Below are positions 22,218 to 35,200 of a DNA stretch of 64,000 nucleotides, piece after piece. The first letter of the stretch is position 1. Each line of letters starts with the position of its first letter. Source of the stretch: Microthyrium microscopicum. Its lineage: Eukaryota > Ascomycota > Dothideomycetes > Microthyriales > Microthyriaceae. The DNA is taken from NCBI GenBank assembly GCA_010405405.1, contig MU004240.1, positions 760,217 to 824,216 of the forward strand. The letters run 5' to 3'. The notes beneath the pieces were generated by a model. It worked only from the letters and a program-made list of their open reading frames with translations. It ran no database searches and was not told where the DNA came from. Both the position numbers and the translations under genes were made by a program.

Positions 22218-22970
22218 TCAGGATTTGGTAGTTGGCTGCGATATCTTCAACTTTGAAACATCAACAACATGTCCCTCTATCGCCCCAACGTCCTCCCCGT
22301 TTTCTAGCGACGGAAACGCAGGCTTCTCATCCAACCCTTCCCGCTCCACAACATCCGACTTCAACAAGCCCTTCTCCACCAACTTATCCTCCTCCTTCAC
22401 CACCGCCGTCCTAATCGGCAACACTATCCCCTCAGCTCTCACATCCGCCTGCACGCTCTCCATCTCCGTAATCCCCTTCTTCCCACCAACGTCCCCCACC
22501 GGCCACCGAAACCGAATCCAGCCCTTCCCCCTCAACCACCCAGGCGTACTCCCCAACTGCGCCTTGACATAAACAGCGCGCATTTTACACCCTGCACTAC
22601 ACCACGCCTCCGCGGCTTCCCTCTCAACTACCTTCGCACCTTTCCCGCTACCGACCACGCTTTTTAGGCCGCCGTAGGGGTTGCGCTTGGGGGCTTTAGA
22701 GCAGAGGATGTAGCCGCATTTATCGACGCGGCGGCGCTCGTCTATTAGCTCGTCATAGTCGGATGCTAGGAAAAGTTGGAGATGTAGCGTTGCTAGGGAT
22801 ATGTCGGTGGGAGATGGGGCGGAGACGGAGATGGTGGTGAGAGGGAGGTCGAGGAGGGATTCTAGGGCGGAGAGGTTGGTGGACTCGACGTCTTTGCGGG
22901 CTTGGTATTTTTGGGCTTCGGCGAGGGCGGCGGCTAGGTGGGTGGGGTCGACGTCTTTGGGGATGGGCAT
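22218..22970 (-). CDS. RTR1: RTR1/RPAP2-type RNA polymerase II CTD phosphatase (250 aa)
   Basis: Single exon, with its ATG at 22970; no earlier in-frame ATG is seen, but an upstream exon cannot be excluded. The RTR1-type zinc finger is visible as CGYILCSKAPKRNPYG (residues about 84-99), paired with EAWCSAGC about 30 residues later. Preceding helices (LASDYDELIDERR) fit the family. RTR1/RPAP2 proteins remove phosphate from Ser5 of the polymerase II C-terminal repeat and shuttle the polymerase into the nucleus. The C-terminus is acidic and disordered. The gene converges with the alcohol oxidase (about 150 bases between stops) and diverges from the SH3 gene. Confidence 0.85.
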   Translation of the reverse strand: MPIPKDVDPTHLAAALAEAQKYQARKDVESTNLSALESLLDLPLTTISVSAPSPTDISLATLHLQLFLASDYDELIDERRRVDKCGYILCSKAPKRNPYGGLKSVVGSGKGAKVVEREAAEAWCSAGCKMRAVYVKAQLGSTPGWLRGKGWIRFRWPVGDVGGKKGITEMESVQADVRAEGIVLPIRTAVVKEEDKLVEKGLLKSDVVEREGLDEKPAFPSLENGEDVGAIEGHVVDVSKLKISQPTTKS

Positions 22971-23864
22971 TTCGACTGCCGAGAGTAGTAGGTATGGGCA
23001 AGATGGGTTTGCGGCTGCGCTGTGGCAATTTTTTGATAGATTTTTGAGTAGATACCCTTGAATATGGATTGTGGTTGTCTTGTATGAATTGGCGCTTAGT
23101 GCTGGGTTTGATCGAAAAGTTTAGTATAAGATTTGGTTGTTGTGGAGGTTTGAGTTGCTGTGTGAGTTGGTGATGTTGATGGAGTTGAGAAATGTAGAAG
23201 CTTGGACAAATTTGGGGTAAGATCCCTGCATTCGGCGCTTGGACTGTATCGTTGTTGCCAAGGCTAAATGGTTGGGCTTTTTGCTTTGCATCGTTCTTGT
23301 TGTATGATATGAGTCCATGATTCAGTCTGCCCACCGCTTCATTGCCGACATCAACTTCTCTCCTCTGCCCATAAAACTACCTGAAATCTGGTTATCACCC
23401 ATTGCTTGTAGGCGGCTACAGCAAGCTTACTATTGAGCCAACTCCTTACTTCATTCGGGCTGCTGGTCTCATTTGCCCTCTGAGCCCTTCGTCACCACTC
23501 GTCGGTAAGATCTCCATGTTTGCATCCCCAGTCTTGTGTCAGATCATTATGCCTGAATTTCACCTCTTCCATGAACAAAAGTGCTGACTTGAAACCTTTA
23601 TCTAGTGGCTCATATAGTTCTACCGCTTGTATCCTCTTAATTCAGATCGCCGTCGCAAACCGCCAATTCTGGAGCTAGGCAACAGGTCAGCACAGCCTCC
23701 TTCAATCGTCGACTTCTTATTACACCTTGATCTTGTCCCGCATGGAATTGTCATAGTTGTGGTTCTTCACTTGTGTTTATAGACGACATTGATATTAGCA
23801 TTGGCGCATACCGACATTGGACCTCACTAGATACCTAGCGCCACCCCTACTCATCACCGGCATC
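22971..23864. promoter_or_regulatory. Bidirectional promoter region, RTR1 / BBC1
   Basis: About 890 bases between divergent starts. A pyrimidine/purine-biased leader borders the RTR1 side. No specific element was identified. Confidence 0.45.
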
Positions 23865-26800
23865 ATGGCTGCCCCGCCCTTTAAAGTCAAGGCGACTTAT
23901 GACTACGCTTCCCCTCACGATGATGATTTGAGTTTTCCGGAAGGCCAAATTATAACTGTTACCGAGGAGGAGGATGCCGATTGGTATGTTGGTTCGTATA
24001 CCGATGCTTCCGGGGCCCAACAGTCAGGTCTGTTCCCGAAAAACTTTGTAGAGCGATATGAGCCTGCCCCGCCTCCACGACCAACGCGAGCGTCGCGGCC
24101 CAAACCCGCGGAGCAACCTGCTCAACCGGAGCCAGATGTTGAAGATGTAGCTCCTCCAAGTCGACAGGTAGTCGAATCTCCGCCACCCCAACCGACTTCT
24201 CCTGTACTTTCAAAGGCTCCTATTCCTGCTTCTGCCCCGGCGCCGGCGCAAGTAGAGGCATCGTCTCCTCCTCCAGCTAGATCACAGCCTACGCCAGTAA
24301 AAGCGTCTAAACCGGCTCCTCCTGTGGTAGAAAAGCCATCGTCTTTCAAAGATCGCATTGCAGCCTTCAATAAATCTGCCGCTGCACCTCCAGCACCTTT
24401 CAAGCCCTCGGGTTTGGGATCGTCTGGCTTTATCAAGAAACCTTTTGTTCCTCCACCGCCATCTCGCGATGCATATGTTCCACCTGCGCAAACTGTTGCC
24501 CCACAAAAGATCTACCGTCGTGAGGAAGATCCGGAAATAGCCGAGAGACGTGCCCAGGATCAAGAAAATGCCGAGAGAGCAGGTCTTGCGCCTTCGGGTG
24601 AGCAGGAAGACGATGAAGAGGCTCCAAAACCAGTGAGCCTTAAGGAGAGAATTGCTTTACTTCAGAAGCAGCAAATGGAACAAGCTGGTCGCCGAAATGA
24701 CACGGCTGCTAAAGAAAAACCGAAGAAACCTGCGAAGAAACGCGAACCTGTTGACGAGGATGATAACTCTAGTCAGCAACCTGAGGCACCTCCACGAGCG
24801 TCGGGCGAGCATTCTATTGCTGGGGAGGATGCATCACAACGCGCCCCTCGTCCACCTAAGCCGCCAGCGGAGACCATCGTTAGTGATGGCAACGAAGCTG
24901 ATCATTCTGCAGCAGGCGAAACCACTGAACAAGAAGGCGGATCCACTGGTGTAGAAGATGAGGAACATACTGCACACCATGAGGAACCTGCGGCTGCAGA
25001 AGAGGAGGAAGAAGGCTCTACCGAAGAAGAAGATATGGACGATGAAGCCAGACGTCAATTAGCTATTCGCGAGAGAATGGCAAAACTTAGCGGAGGCATG
25101 GGAATGCCAGGCATGTTCGGTCCACCTGGTGGTTTGCCTATGATGGGAATGGCATCTCAACCAAAAAAGAAGAAACCTCAGGAGCAACGGGTTGAAGAGT
25201 CACAAGAGGAGTATACTCAAGCTGCTCCTCCTAGAATTCCTGTGCTGCCGATGCCAGAACTTCAGCGAAATCTCTCATCAGAATCAACTGAGGATCAGCG
25301 GACTCCAAGGGAAGAGTCTCAATTCAGCGCGCCTGCCCCTCCGCCGAGAAGCAATACAGGAGGTGAGTAATTTCAGGCCATAGAAATTCTCTAAGCTAAC
25401 AAGTTCTCAGCTCAACAGCGTGTACCGGCTTCTATTGAGTCACCAAGCTCAGGATCGGAATCAGATGATGAGCTTCCTGGAACTTCTCAAGCTCAAGCTA
25501 CACCAATAGCGGCTTCAAGTCCGCAAGTTCCTCAGATGCCTATTCTACCTAAACATGAATCAACTTCTCGCCGGCCGCCAGCTCCGCCAAATCACGCGTA
25601 CGATAGCTCTCCAGGCTTGCCTCCTCAAGCACTACACGAAAAGCGCATGAGTAGAGGGTCTATCGTGACATCGGAACAAAGTAACCAAGCCTACGAAAGA
25701 CCAGAGCCTCCTCTACCACCTACAATGTCGCCGACCCAACAACATTCTGAATTTCTTCATCGCCAAACACGAGCTGGAGGTGAAGGTGAGAGCGAATATG
25801 AAGGAGACTACGATACTGACATTGCATCTGGAGCTAAACATAAGGAAGCTTTGAAAGCACACGCACGAGAGCCAAGCCTCGATGATAGCACAATCGCCGA
25901 TGAACCTCGATCTCCGCCTCCAGTCCCATCATCACCACCGACAAGTAGAGCACCAGCTCATCGACCTGTTCCACCGCCACCGCCTGCTGTTCAAACATCG
26001 ATTCCGAGGACATCGATAGATAGCCCTCGAGCTGCTCCTCCTCCAGTGCCACCCCGCGATTTGCCGTCCCCGGGAGAAGACGACGATTATGATCCATACC
26101 GATACGTTCCAGGTGGTCCGACCCTAGGAGTACCTAGCCCCGGTTATACATCACCTATCTCTAGTTCTGGTCCTCCGCCCCTACCCAAAGTTGCAGCTCC
26201 ACCTCCTCTTCCTTTTGCAGCGGCTCCACCGCCTATTCCATCCGCAGGACCTCCACCCCCTGTTCCATCTGGAGCTCCTCCACCTCCACTACCAGCTTCA
26301 GGGCCTCCTCCTCCAGTTCCGCAACGCAACGTTGAACCCGAGGAAAGTAGCGAAGAGGAATATGATTACGAAGAAGAGCAACCACGTAGCAGAATACCGG
26401 AGGGTCATCCCTCTCTTCCACCACCTCCACCACCTCCAACTGCTCCGCAAACGAGACCTGCGCCACCACCACCTACTACCCAGCCAGAACCATCTGTCCC
26501 AAGATCAGCTCGATCATCAGCCGAGACCAACCGTGATCAGCCTGTCCGAAGATCTACGGACCAGCATCGAATGGCTACAAATCACGAGTACATTGCATCA
26601 GAGCTGAATCTCAATGAGGAGAGTGGTTGGTGGAGTCAAGCAAACACGCTTCCTCCAGTCCTCCAGGGTCGAAAGGATATTCAGTTTGAAGTCGAAGAAT
26701 CGACAACTACCAAGCGGGGAGGAAAGGCAATCACCAACAAAGACGTATATGTTCTGTTCCAGGACTACTCCCAAACCGTCATAACAGCTCGATATGACCC

Positions 26801-27365
26801 CAAGAACCCATCTGATGTCGTCCTCGAGCAAAGACACGAAGCACCACCACAAAAACTTCGACAAGACCAACTAGAAGACGCACACACTCAGTTTGGTAAA
26901 GTCATAGCTGAAGCGATCACCGCCAAACAAAACTCTGTTGTTGGTGACGGTACACCACAAGGCCTCATCCTCGACCTTCTGCAACCCCTCCCTGGCGCCC
27001 TCTACCCCGTCGGCACGCGCGCATATGGTGCTCTCGTCTACGCCAATCTCGCCAACGCCACTGTCCAGCAGTATGATGAAATCCGCGCTGGTGATATCGT
27101 TAGCTTTCGCAATGCCAAGTTCCAAGGCAAGCACGGCGGCGTGATGCATCAAAAGTACCAATTAGAAGCTGGCGCGCCAGATCATGTGGGTGTAGTCGTT
27201 GAGTGGGACGGTACCAAGAAGAAGATTCGTGCTGCTGAGCAGGGACGCGAGAGCAAGAAGTGTAAGGTGGAAAGCTTTAGGTTGGGTGATCTACGGAGTG
27301 GTGAGGTACGGGTTTGGCGGGTCATGTCGAGAGCTTGGGTGGGATGGGATGGAAATAGTGCGTAG
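23865..27365 (+). CDS. BBC1: BBC1/MTI1-type SH3 protein of cortical actin patches (1150 aa)
   Basis: Exons 23865-25362 and 25411-27365. The ATG at 23865 opens directly into an SH3 domain (residues 4-65: ATYDYASPHDDDLSF, DWYVGSY, GLFPKNFVE). A very long disordered middle follows, rich in Pro, Glu and Ala, with repeated VSLKERIA-type helices and acidic runs. From about residue 700 there are dense polyproline blocks (PPPPPP, GPPPPVP) suited to bind SH3 domains or profilin. The last 160 residues form a folded domain (VGTRAYGALVYANLANATVQ, GDIVSFRNAKFQGKHGG) that is characteristic of yeast Bbc1 relatives. Bbc1 restrains type I myosin and WASP-driven Arp2/3 activity at endocytic sites. The length agrees with the family. 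The frame is open for 16 codons upstream without an ATG. Confidence 0.88.
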
Positions 27366-28173
27366 GGTCGTTTTTCATTGTTTGCTTTGTTAATCGTGTA
27401 GATACTGCAATTATATGGATTGGCTGGCTTGTGGCTTCTTTTCTACTTTTGTCATGATGCTCTCTCTCCTTGACTTCAAAGCGGTTAGGCGGCTTATTGC
27501 TTCTTAAAGCCGATGTTCTACCTAGGTATGTACACTGACGTTATAAAAAGCTACATGAATACCCATAAACTGTCTTATATGCAGTGATTCTAGCGACAGG
27601 CTCCAGTCAAACACACGATCTGTCCCTGTTTAAAAGGCGGTTCACTTCTGCTTTTGTGTTAAATACTGTATGACTGCGGTGAGCTTTCGTGGTCTCTCTT
27701 TCTGGGTTCAAAAAGAGAAGGCGCTCATCAGCACTTTTTACTGCCTTCTTCAGACACCAGTATGTACATTGTAGGCACTGCTTAGGCAGTCGCATATTCC
27801 CAATACGGCAAGGCCTACCGGTAAAATGAGGGGCGCCACTGCCCTTCTGCAGGGGCGGGGTAAGTCCAAGCCACGTGCCCATTGGGTGACCTCAAATCCT
27901 ACACCTCAGCTCCTCTTCTCGAGAAAACCCTGCAACTTCATCAACCACACTACTTTTTCTACACATTTTTGTGCCGATACAGGTTGTGTGATTTTCCTTC
28001 CTTATCGCATCCACCGTGATAATACATTGCGCTTAGCTTGTCTACGCCTCTGTTTATTGTTGGACGCACAACGTCCAGTCCCAACCCCTTACACTTTTGT
28101 CACTTCTTGCTTCTGCTCGTCGTGTCACTCCCTACTCCTCGCTCGTTGCCTTGATTGCGTTATCATCTCCATC
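27366..28173. other. Intergenic region upstream of the poly(A) polymerase gene
   Basis: About 800 bases. An ATG at 27826 is in frame with the downstream gene with no stop between, which would add 116 residues. The added stretch is rich in Cys, Phe and Leu and looks non-coding, so the ATG at 28174 was preferred. Confidence 0.5.
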
Positions 28174-30948
28174 ATGACGAGAACCAAAGCCAAAAAGGCT
28201 CGGGATCAAGCCCAGATCGGTAAGGCCGGTCCTGGTGGTAAGACTGCTAAGACCGGTCCTAAACCATCTGGGCCGCTTGGTCAAGGTAAAAAGAAGAAAC
28301 AACCTCCTCAGCCAGGCAATGCTGCGAACCCTCTTTCCAATGTCCATGCGCTGCCTAAGAAGCCCGCAAATCCAAACCAGAATAACCAACCCAAAAAATC
28401 CAAGGCCCAAAAGAAGATTGACCGCGCGGCGCGATTAGCTGGCCAACGCTCGACGCAGCAAGCTGGCGCACCTCATGTACCGCAGATGAGTTTGCCAACA
28501 GGCCCTCCAACGTCCTTCCAGGGCGTCTCAGGCCCTACTGGTCAGTCCGGCTATCCATCTGCAGGCGTAGGCATATCCAGTGGTCCACCTGGAGGTACTG
28601 CGGCCAATGTTGCCCCTGGCCAACCGGCCTTTACCTTCACAAATGCGCCAAATAGCCAGCCTAGCTTTAGAGGTTTGAATGCTCTAGCAGGCCCGCCCGG
28701 CCATCTAGGTTTCGGCTCCGGGAGTGCTCCAAATGGTCCACCACCTGGACTGCCCACTCGTCCGGCTGCAGGTCGATCGGCGTTTCCGGGAGGGAGATAC
28801 AACGACGGTGGTAGAAACACCAAAGATAATCGTGATCGATATGTCGCGAGCGAGGACCGCTACTCGAGTCGTGATCGATACAATGGCGACGGTGACCGAT
28901 ACGCTCCTAGCGATAGTCGATATGCCTCGAGAGGTGGCTATGGCGAACGCGAACGCGATCGATATGACAATAGTCACGATCGCTACACTGACAATGGTGA
29001 TCGGCATGCCAGTGCTCATGGCGCTGATACCTATCGACCTGCGTACGGTTCCAACCTCCCTCCGCGACCTTCCGATCAAGCGTTTAGTTTCACGTTCAAA
29101 GGAGCCGCGGATGTCAAAGTCCCCGATTTCTCCTCAGCGCCTAGAGGGCCACGTGCTGAACGCGGTAATGGATTGCGTCGTAATAATCGCCCAAATAACA
29201 AGGGGCCTAAATTCCCCGCACCTCACAGCCGGGCAATTTTCCAAGCTATGAACAATCGCGAAACTACACCGGAACGCCTCTCTGGCATGGCCGAAGGAGC
29301 AGTTCGATTCATACCAAAGGATGAACTTGATCAACCTGACTCGGATGCCCTTGATCATGATGCCAAACGGCGAAAGCTGGGCAATGATGCGGATGAGCGA
29401 CCTAAATGGTCCAATCCTGACCCTTACACGGCATTACCTCCCACCTTTGACCCTCAGGCGAAACGAACAGATGTTGTTCAGCTAATTCGCCAGGCTAAGG
29501 TTATGGTTGAAAATGCCGAAGCATCAGCCAATGCCCTCGCTGATAATGCTGACTTTGTTGCTTTTGACTTTGATGATGATGACGGTCCCTCTACAGATAC
29601 TCGTATAGGTTACGAAAACCTCCCAGCAGCTCAGCCCTTCGCCATAAATAGCTACCCTCCACCACAGCAGTCTGCAGATATATCCCGGGCTCCTGATGGT
29701 CCAGCTTCCAGTAGACCCAAAAAGTCCAGACCCGACAAGCGTAAACGACAAGCTGACGGTGATATTATACCGAGTTGGCTTAGCTCTGGGGAACTTGCAA
29801 CGCCATGGAAGCGAGAAGGAGGTTATGCGACAGACATGGATGACATATCTTGGGGGTGAGTCTGCCGACAACCCTTTTATGCACCTTGACTAACAAATAT
29901 AGACTTCACTGCGAGATACGAGATTACTTCGACTATGTAGAGCCTCGAGATTTTGAAGACCGTGTCCGTCAGCATCTGGTTACACGAGTCTCTCGTGCTC
30001 TTTGCCATGATGAATTTTCTTCTTTGAAAGTATTTGGCTCGTTTGCGTCTGGCCTATATCTTCCCACCGCAGACATGGATCTAGTACTCCTTTCACACCG
30101 CTTCGAAAGCACCGGCAATCCAATGATGCTCAACTACAGCCTCATGGCTCGTTGTCTCAATCATCTCAGACGCGCCGGTCTTGTTTCCGAAGCAACACGC
30201 CCTGAAGTCATTACCAAAGCTAAAGTGCCAATTATCAAGTTCTGTGATGCGGATGCAAACCTGAAGGTGGATATTTCTTTTGACAACTTATCAGGCGTGA
30301 CTGCAAATCAGACCTATGCCAAATGGAAGGCGGATTACCCGGATTTGAAGTATTTGCTGGCTGTCGTCAAGCAGTTCTTGGCTATGAGAGAACTAAATGA
30401 AGTGTTTAGTGGTGGTATAGGTGGCTTTTCGATTACCTGCTTTGTTGTCAGTTTTCTTCAACATCGCCCTCCAGGACCACCGCAGAATCTAGGACAGCTA
30501 CTATTGGACTTTTTCGACTTTTGGGGCAACAACTTCGATATGGCAACCACGGGTGTTTCGGTGAATCCACCCAAACATTTTGAAAAGCCAAAATCTCAGC
30601 CAGTAAGTCGGATTCTGATATGCGATCCCAATCATCTAACTTTTAAAGGGAACCCGAAAGCCACTCATTCGCGAGAAATGGTATCTTGTAGATCCCAACG
30701 ACCACATGAACGATCTTACCGGTGGAACAAAAAAGGCACCTCTGATCCAGAAGTGCTTCTCTGATGCCGCTGCATCACTTAAGCGGTCATTGCTCTTCTT
30801 GAAGGGCGCTCCAAATGCTAACATCAAGGCGCGCCACAGCATTTTGTCCTGCATTATCGGCGGCAACTACAACACATTCGACATTCAGCGAAAGACCATG
30901 TTCGATGTTGATGCTCAATACGCGGATGTATCGCGTCAGCGCTACTAA
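28174..30948 (+). CDS. Non-canonical poly(A) RNA polymerase, TRF4/CID14 type (893 aa)
   Basis: Exons 28174-29855, 29903-30602 and 30649-30948; phases close. The N-terminal 560 residues are disordered: Lys-rich, then Gly/Pro-rich, then a DRY/SRY repeat tract (about residues 218-280). The nucleotidyltransferase domain starts near 565; GSFASGLYLPTADMDLVLL carries the helical-turn GS and the metal-binding DxD pair. The PAP-associated part contains SGGIGGFSITCFVVSFLQH, and a final block includes WYLVDPNDHMNDLTGGT. TRF4-type enzymes work in the TRAMP complex, adding short A tails to aberrant nuclear RNAs so that the exosome destroys them. The start at 28174 gives MTRTKAKKARDQ. The family is certain; the choice between TRF4 and TRF5 orthology is not made. 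Confidence 0.9.
28827..29007 (+). repeat. Coding tract of degenerate DRY/SRY repeats
   Basis: About ten Asp-Arg-Tyr or Ser-Arg-Tyr triplets with 3-8 residue spacing sit in the poly(A) polymerase N-terminus, with the DNA unit GATCGATA recurring. Such Arg/Tyr-rich tracts often bind RNA or drive condensation. Confidence 0.75.
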
Positions 30949-32217
30949 GTTCTCAAACTCACTCCACGATTCCCATTTCCCTGCTCGATGGCCCTCACTA
31001 GCTCTCAAAGTCTAGTGACAGATATTTTTGGGCCTCACCACATCCACCATTCATCAACATGCCTATCAGCTAGTACATTTAATGTTCTAACCTGTGTATT
31101 ATACAAGGCCTCCTCGACAATTACGAGAAGACCAGGAGCACTTCGCCTTTCTACCATATTGCAGCAAGGCGTTGGTGGCTCATTTGTGCGTCAAAATAAT
31201 GATTAAACCGAACCGACCTTTCCACCTTGGAAAGGCATTGTAAATTATGTATCACTTGATACGACTAACTGCAGCAGACACGAAACGACTTCGTGACGAT
31301 AGATCAATTTCAACTAGCCACCACTGGCATCATTCTTTTCTTCTTCTCCTTCTTTTCTTCTCACATTCTTTTTGGTTTTCTTCTGTGGCGATCACAGGAG
31401 CCTTCTTTTGGGTACTAATCTTGGTGTAGATGAACAAGTCTGTCGGCTTAGCACTTCTCCTTCAATCTTTACTGATAGTTGGCTGATTTTGCTGTCGTTG
31501 GGCGAGCCTCGCAATTCATTTCGAGCTTTGTGCTTGATTTGATGGTGTTGCTCATTCCCTTTCTCTCATTCTGTTTCTCGCTTTATGTGGGAGCAGGAGG
31601 AGGGTTTTGTGACGTTTGGCTTGTTGGGAGGGCTTTGTAACTTGACCATCACATGCCGTCGTCTTGTTAGGTCTTGCTTCACCGCGTAGTAACTGGCTGT
31701 CAAAAGTGAGGATTAGGCAGGATCAACTCTGTCAGGTTGCTTATTCTTCTTCAATACATATCTTATCAAGCTCAAACATGGCGTGTGATCTTACTAGTAG
31801 CTTAAATTCTAATATTTCAGCAATCCTTTTCGCTTCACGACGTACCTTTATAGGCTTTATCTGACTTTATGTCGCATCGCAAGGCGCGCGTAAAGAATTA
31901 TAGGCAATAAACGCGCGTATGGACCCAAACCTGGGCAAAAAAGGCCCCGTGCTCACCTCCCGCAGCAGCTGGCTGCACGTCCCCCTCAAAGTGCACAACC
32001 ACCAGAACAGTTCCGCTGCAAAGTCACTTCAAACGCAAGTCCAAAAGTCTTGCTTTCACCTTTTTCAAAGACCTATTTGCCCGAGCGATCTAAATTCTTA
32101 GAACAGCTGCAACTCCTATGGCAGCCTCCCACTCTTACCACGTCGCTAACCACACCACCTTCGTTGCCGCATAGTCGATACCTTTCAACAGCTCATGTGC
32201 CTACCCACGCCAACAAT
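30949..32217. other. Intergenic region upstream of TOR
   Basis: About 1.27 kb. It contains a T/C-rich run (31330-31385) and several short open frames without motifs. It likely holds the poly(A) polymerase 3' end and the TOR promoter and leader. Confidence 0.45.
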
Positions 32218-35200
32218 ATGGCGTCGAGTTCCAAAGATGTTATTGAACGCATATTCCAGGAGCTAAAAGCCAAGTACAAACCACCGACAGACACAGTTCT
32301 ATGTGGATCAAAATGCTAATGGTGTTCTAGAAATGAAGATGTTCGACGGAAAGCCGCGCATGCGTTGCGCCAGACCCTCGACTCTGCCTATCGAGGTAAT
32401 GCTTTCACACTCGCACGGCATTGACCGAATCTAACCATCCACAGAACTCTCGACAGCTCAATTCAACCTCATATACGCAGACATCATACAACGCATCTCC
32501 CAGCTTGTCGTACACGGAAGCGACTCGAACGAACGAATCGGCGGAATATATGCTCTCGATAGCTTGATTGATTTCAAAGGCGACGATGCAGGCCAAAAGA
32601 CGACTCGGTTCGCCTCGTACCTTAGAGCGGTAATGCGGGGCAACGATACGGCGGCCATGATTAGCGCTGCGAAATCCCTCGGACGCCTTGTCTCGCTTGG
32701 TGGCACAATTACAGCTGAGCTCGTTGAGGCAGAGGTCAAGACAGCGCTGGAACACCTTCAGACTGAACGGCAGGAGAATCGGAGGTTTGCAGCGGCTCTT
32801 ACTCTCAAGGAGCTTGCTCGTAGCTCTCCGACTCTGCTTTTCGGCTGGGTTTCTCAGATCCTTGAGGTTATCTGGATAGCACTCCGAGATCCCAAGATTA
32901 TGATTCGCGAGGCTGGATCCGACGCTGTTAGTGCCTGCATCGAGATTATGTCGACTCGCGATTCGGACGTCCGACAGAAATGGATGGGTTACATCTACAA
33001 GGAATCCATGAAAGGCGCTCAACAACCCCAATCCGAGGTTATCCATGGCTCTCTTCTTGCTCTCGAGCAACTTCTCATTAAGGGTGGGATGTACATGCAG
33101 GGAGCACGATATCGAGAGACCTGCGAGCTTGTCCTTCAATACAAAGACCACCGCGATTCCTTGATCCGTCGAGAAGTCGTAAACATGATCCCCATCCTCG
33201 CCGCCTACACCCCACCCGAGTTCACCGGGAACTACTTGCATCAATGTATGCTTCACTTACAAGGCTTGTTGAAGCGCGACAAAGAACGAAATATGGCATT
33301 CGTAGCCGTCGGCAAAGTTGCAAGCGCTGTAGGAAGCTCAATTGCCCCCTATCTTGAAAGCATTCTCAGCTATATCAAAGAGGGGTTGGCGATGAAAGCT
33401 CGAAACAGAAACGTTCAAGAAGCACCCATATTCGAATGCCTCAGCATGATATCCATAGCAGTGGGGCAAGCCCTTAGCAAGCACATGCTCTCTCTATTGG
33501 ATCCCGTCTTCGCTTGCGGCCTGAGTGATAGTCTTACACAGGCTCTTGTCGATATGGCACATTATATACCACCCGCGAAGCCAATAATACAGGAGAAGCT
33601 CCTTGATCTTCTCAGTCAAGTGCTCAGTGGACGACCGTTCATGCCACTTGGAAGCCCATACCACAGCAACTCCGTGCCTCAAATATGGACACGGGATCAC
33701 AAAGATCCAACTATCATTGAAGCGAAAGAGAACGAGATCGCTCTAGCTCTGCACACGTTGGGCAGCTTTGACTTTTCAGGCCACGTTCTCAACGAATTTG
33801 TCCGCGATGTCACCCTTAGATATGTTGACGCCGACAATCCGTTGATCCGCAAGGCCGCTGCATTAACATGCTGTCAACTCTTCGTCCGAGACCCAATTGT
33901 CTTCCAGGTTAGTACCCATGCTGTACAAGTGGTCGGAGACGTCATCAAGAAGCTTCTCGAAGTCGGCGTTGGAGATGTGGAACCAGAGATCCGAGAAACG
34001 GTTCTCATTTCCTTGGATTCACGATTCGACCGCCATCTAGGAAAAGCTCGCAACGTTCGGACATTATTCTTGGCTCTCAACGATGAAGTATACTCTATTC
34101 GAGAAGCGGCAATCACCATTATCGGCCGCCTTACTTCTGTCAATCCTGCATATGTCTTTCCTTCTCTGCGCAAGGTGTTGGTCCAGCTGCTCACAGATAT
34201 TGAGTATGCAAATACCATTCGAGCCAAAGAGGAGAGCGCTAGATTGATTAGTCGCCTTGTTCGAGCTTCATCGAAACTTATACGCCCATATGTGCAACCT
34301 ATCGTCCAGGTGCTCATGCCCAAAGCTCGGGATCCTCATCCAGAGTTGGCATCAACCACTCTCGAGGCCATTGGCAATCTTGCTGAAATGGGCGGAGAGG
34401 ACATGGCGGAGTTCATTCCACAACTCATGAAGATCTTAATCGAGAATCTACAAGATCTCAGCTCAGATGCCAAACGAACCGCAGCCCTTAGAACCTTGGG
34501 GCAACTCGCCCTAAGTTGCGGTTATGTTATCGATCCCTACAAGGAGTATCCTGAGCTTCTCATGATATTGAAGAACATCATCAAGACTGAACCTCCCGGT
34601 CAACTGCGGAAAGAAGCCGTGAAGCTCATCGGAGTGCTCGGGGCCATTGATCCTGACGAGCAAGAGAAGCTTACCGAAAAGTCCCCAGAGAACAGTTCTG
34701 GAGCCGACGCCCAAGCTGTAACGGACATTTCTCTCATTATCAGCGGGATCACGCCTAGTAACGATGAATACTACCCCACTGTGGTCATTAATACTCTCAT
34801 TGGCCTCCTGAGAGACTCTTCTTTGACTCAATATCACACCCAGGTTATCGATGCTATCATGAACATCTACCAAACTATGGGCCTGAAGTGCGTCAGCTTC
34901 TTAAATCAAGTTGTTCCAGCATTCATATCTGTGATCAAAACTACTGGTAGTGCTAGTGCAGAAGGATATTTCAACAATCTCAGTCAATTGGTTAAGATAG
35001 TTCGTCAACACATCCGTCCATACCTACATCCCGTCATCGAGACTATCAAGGAGTTCTGGAATAAGGATCCCAAGCTTCACAGCACGATGCTATCGTTGAT
35101 CGAGTCGATCTCTCGAGCCCTGGAAGGCGAGTTCAAAGTATATCTTGCAGGACTACTTCCACTCATGCTTGGTGTGCTTGACAACGATACACATCAGATG

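Noticed and set aside
27826-28173. In-frame upstream ATG extending the poly(A) polymerase by 116 residues
   Set aside because: The added stretch is Cys/Phe/Leu-rich and unlike the Lys-rich start of the family; the ATG at 28174 has a better context.
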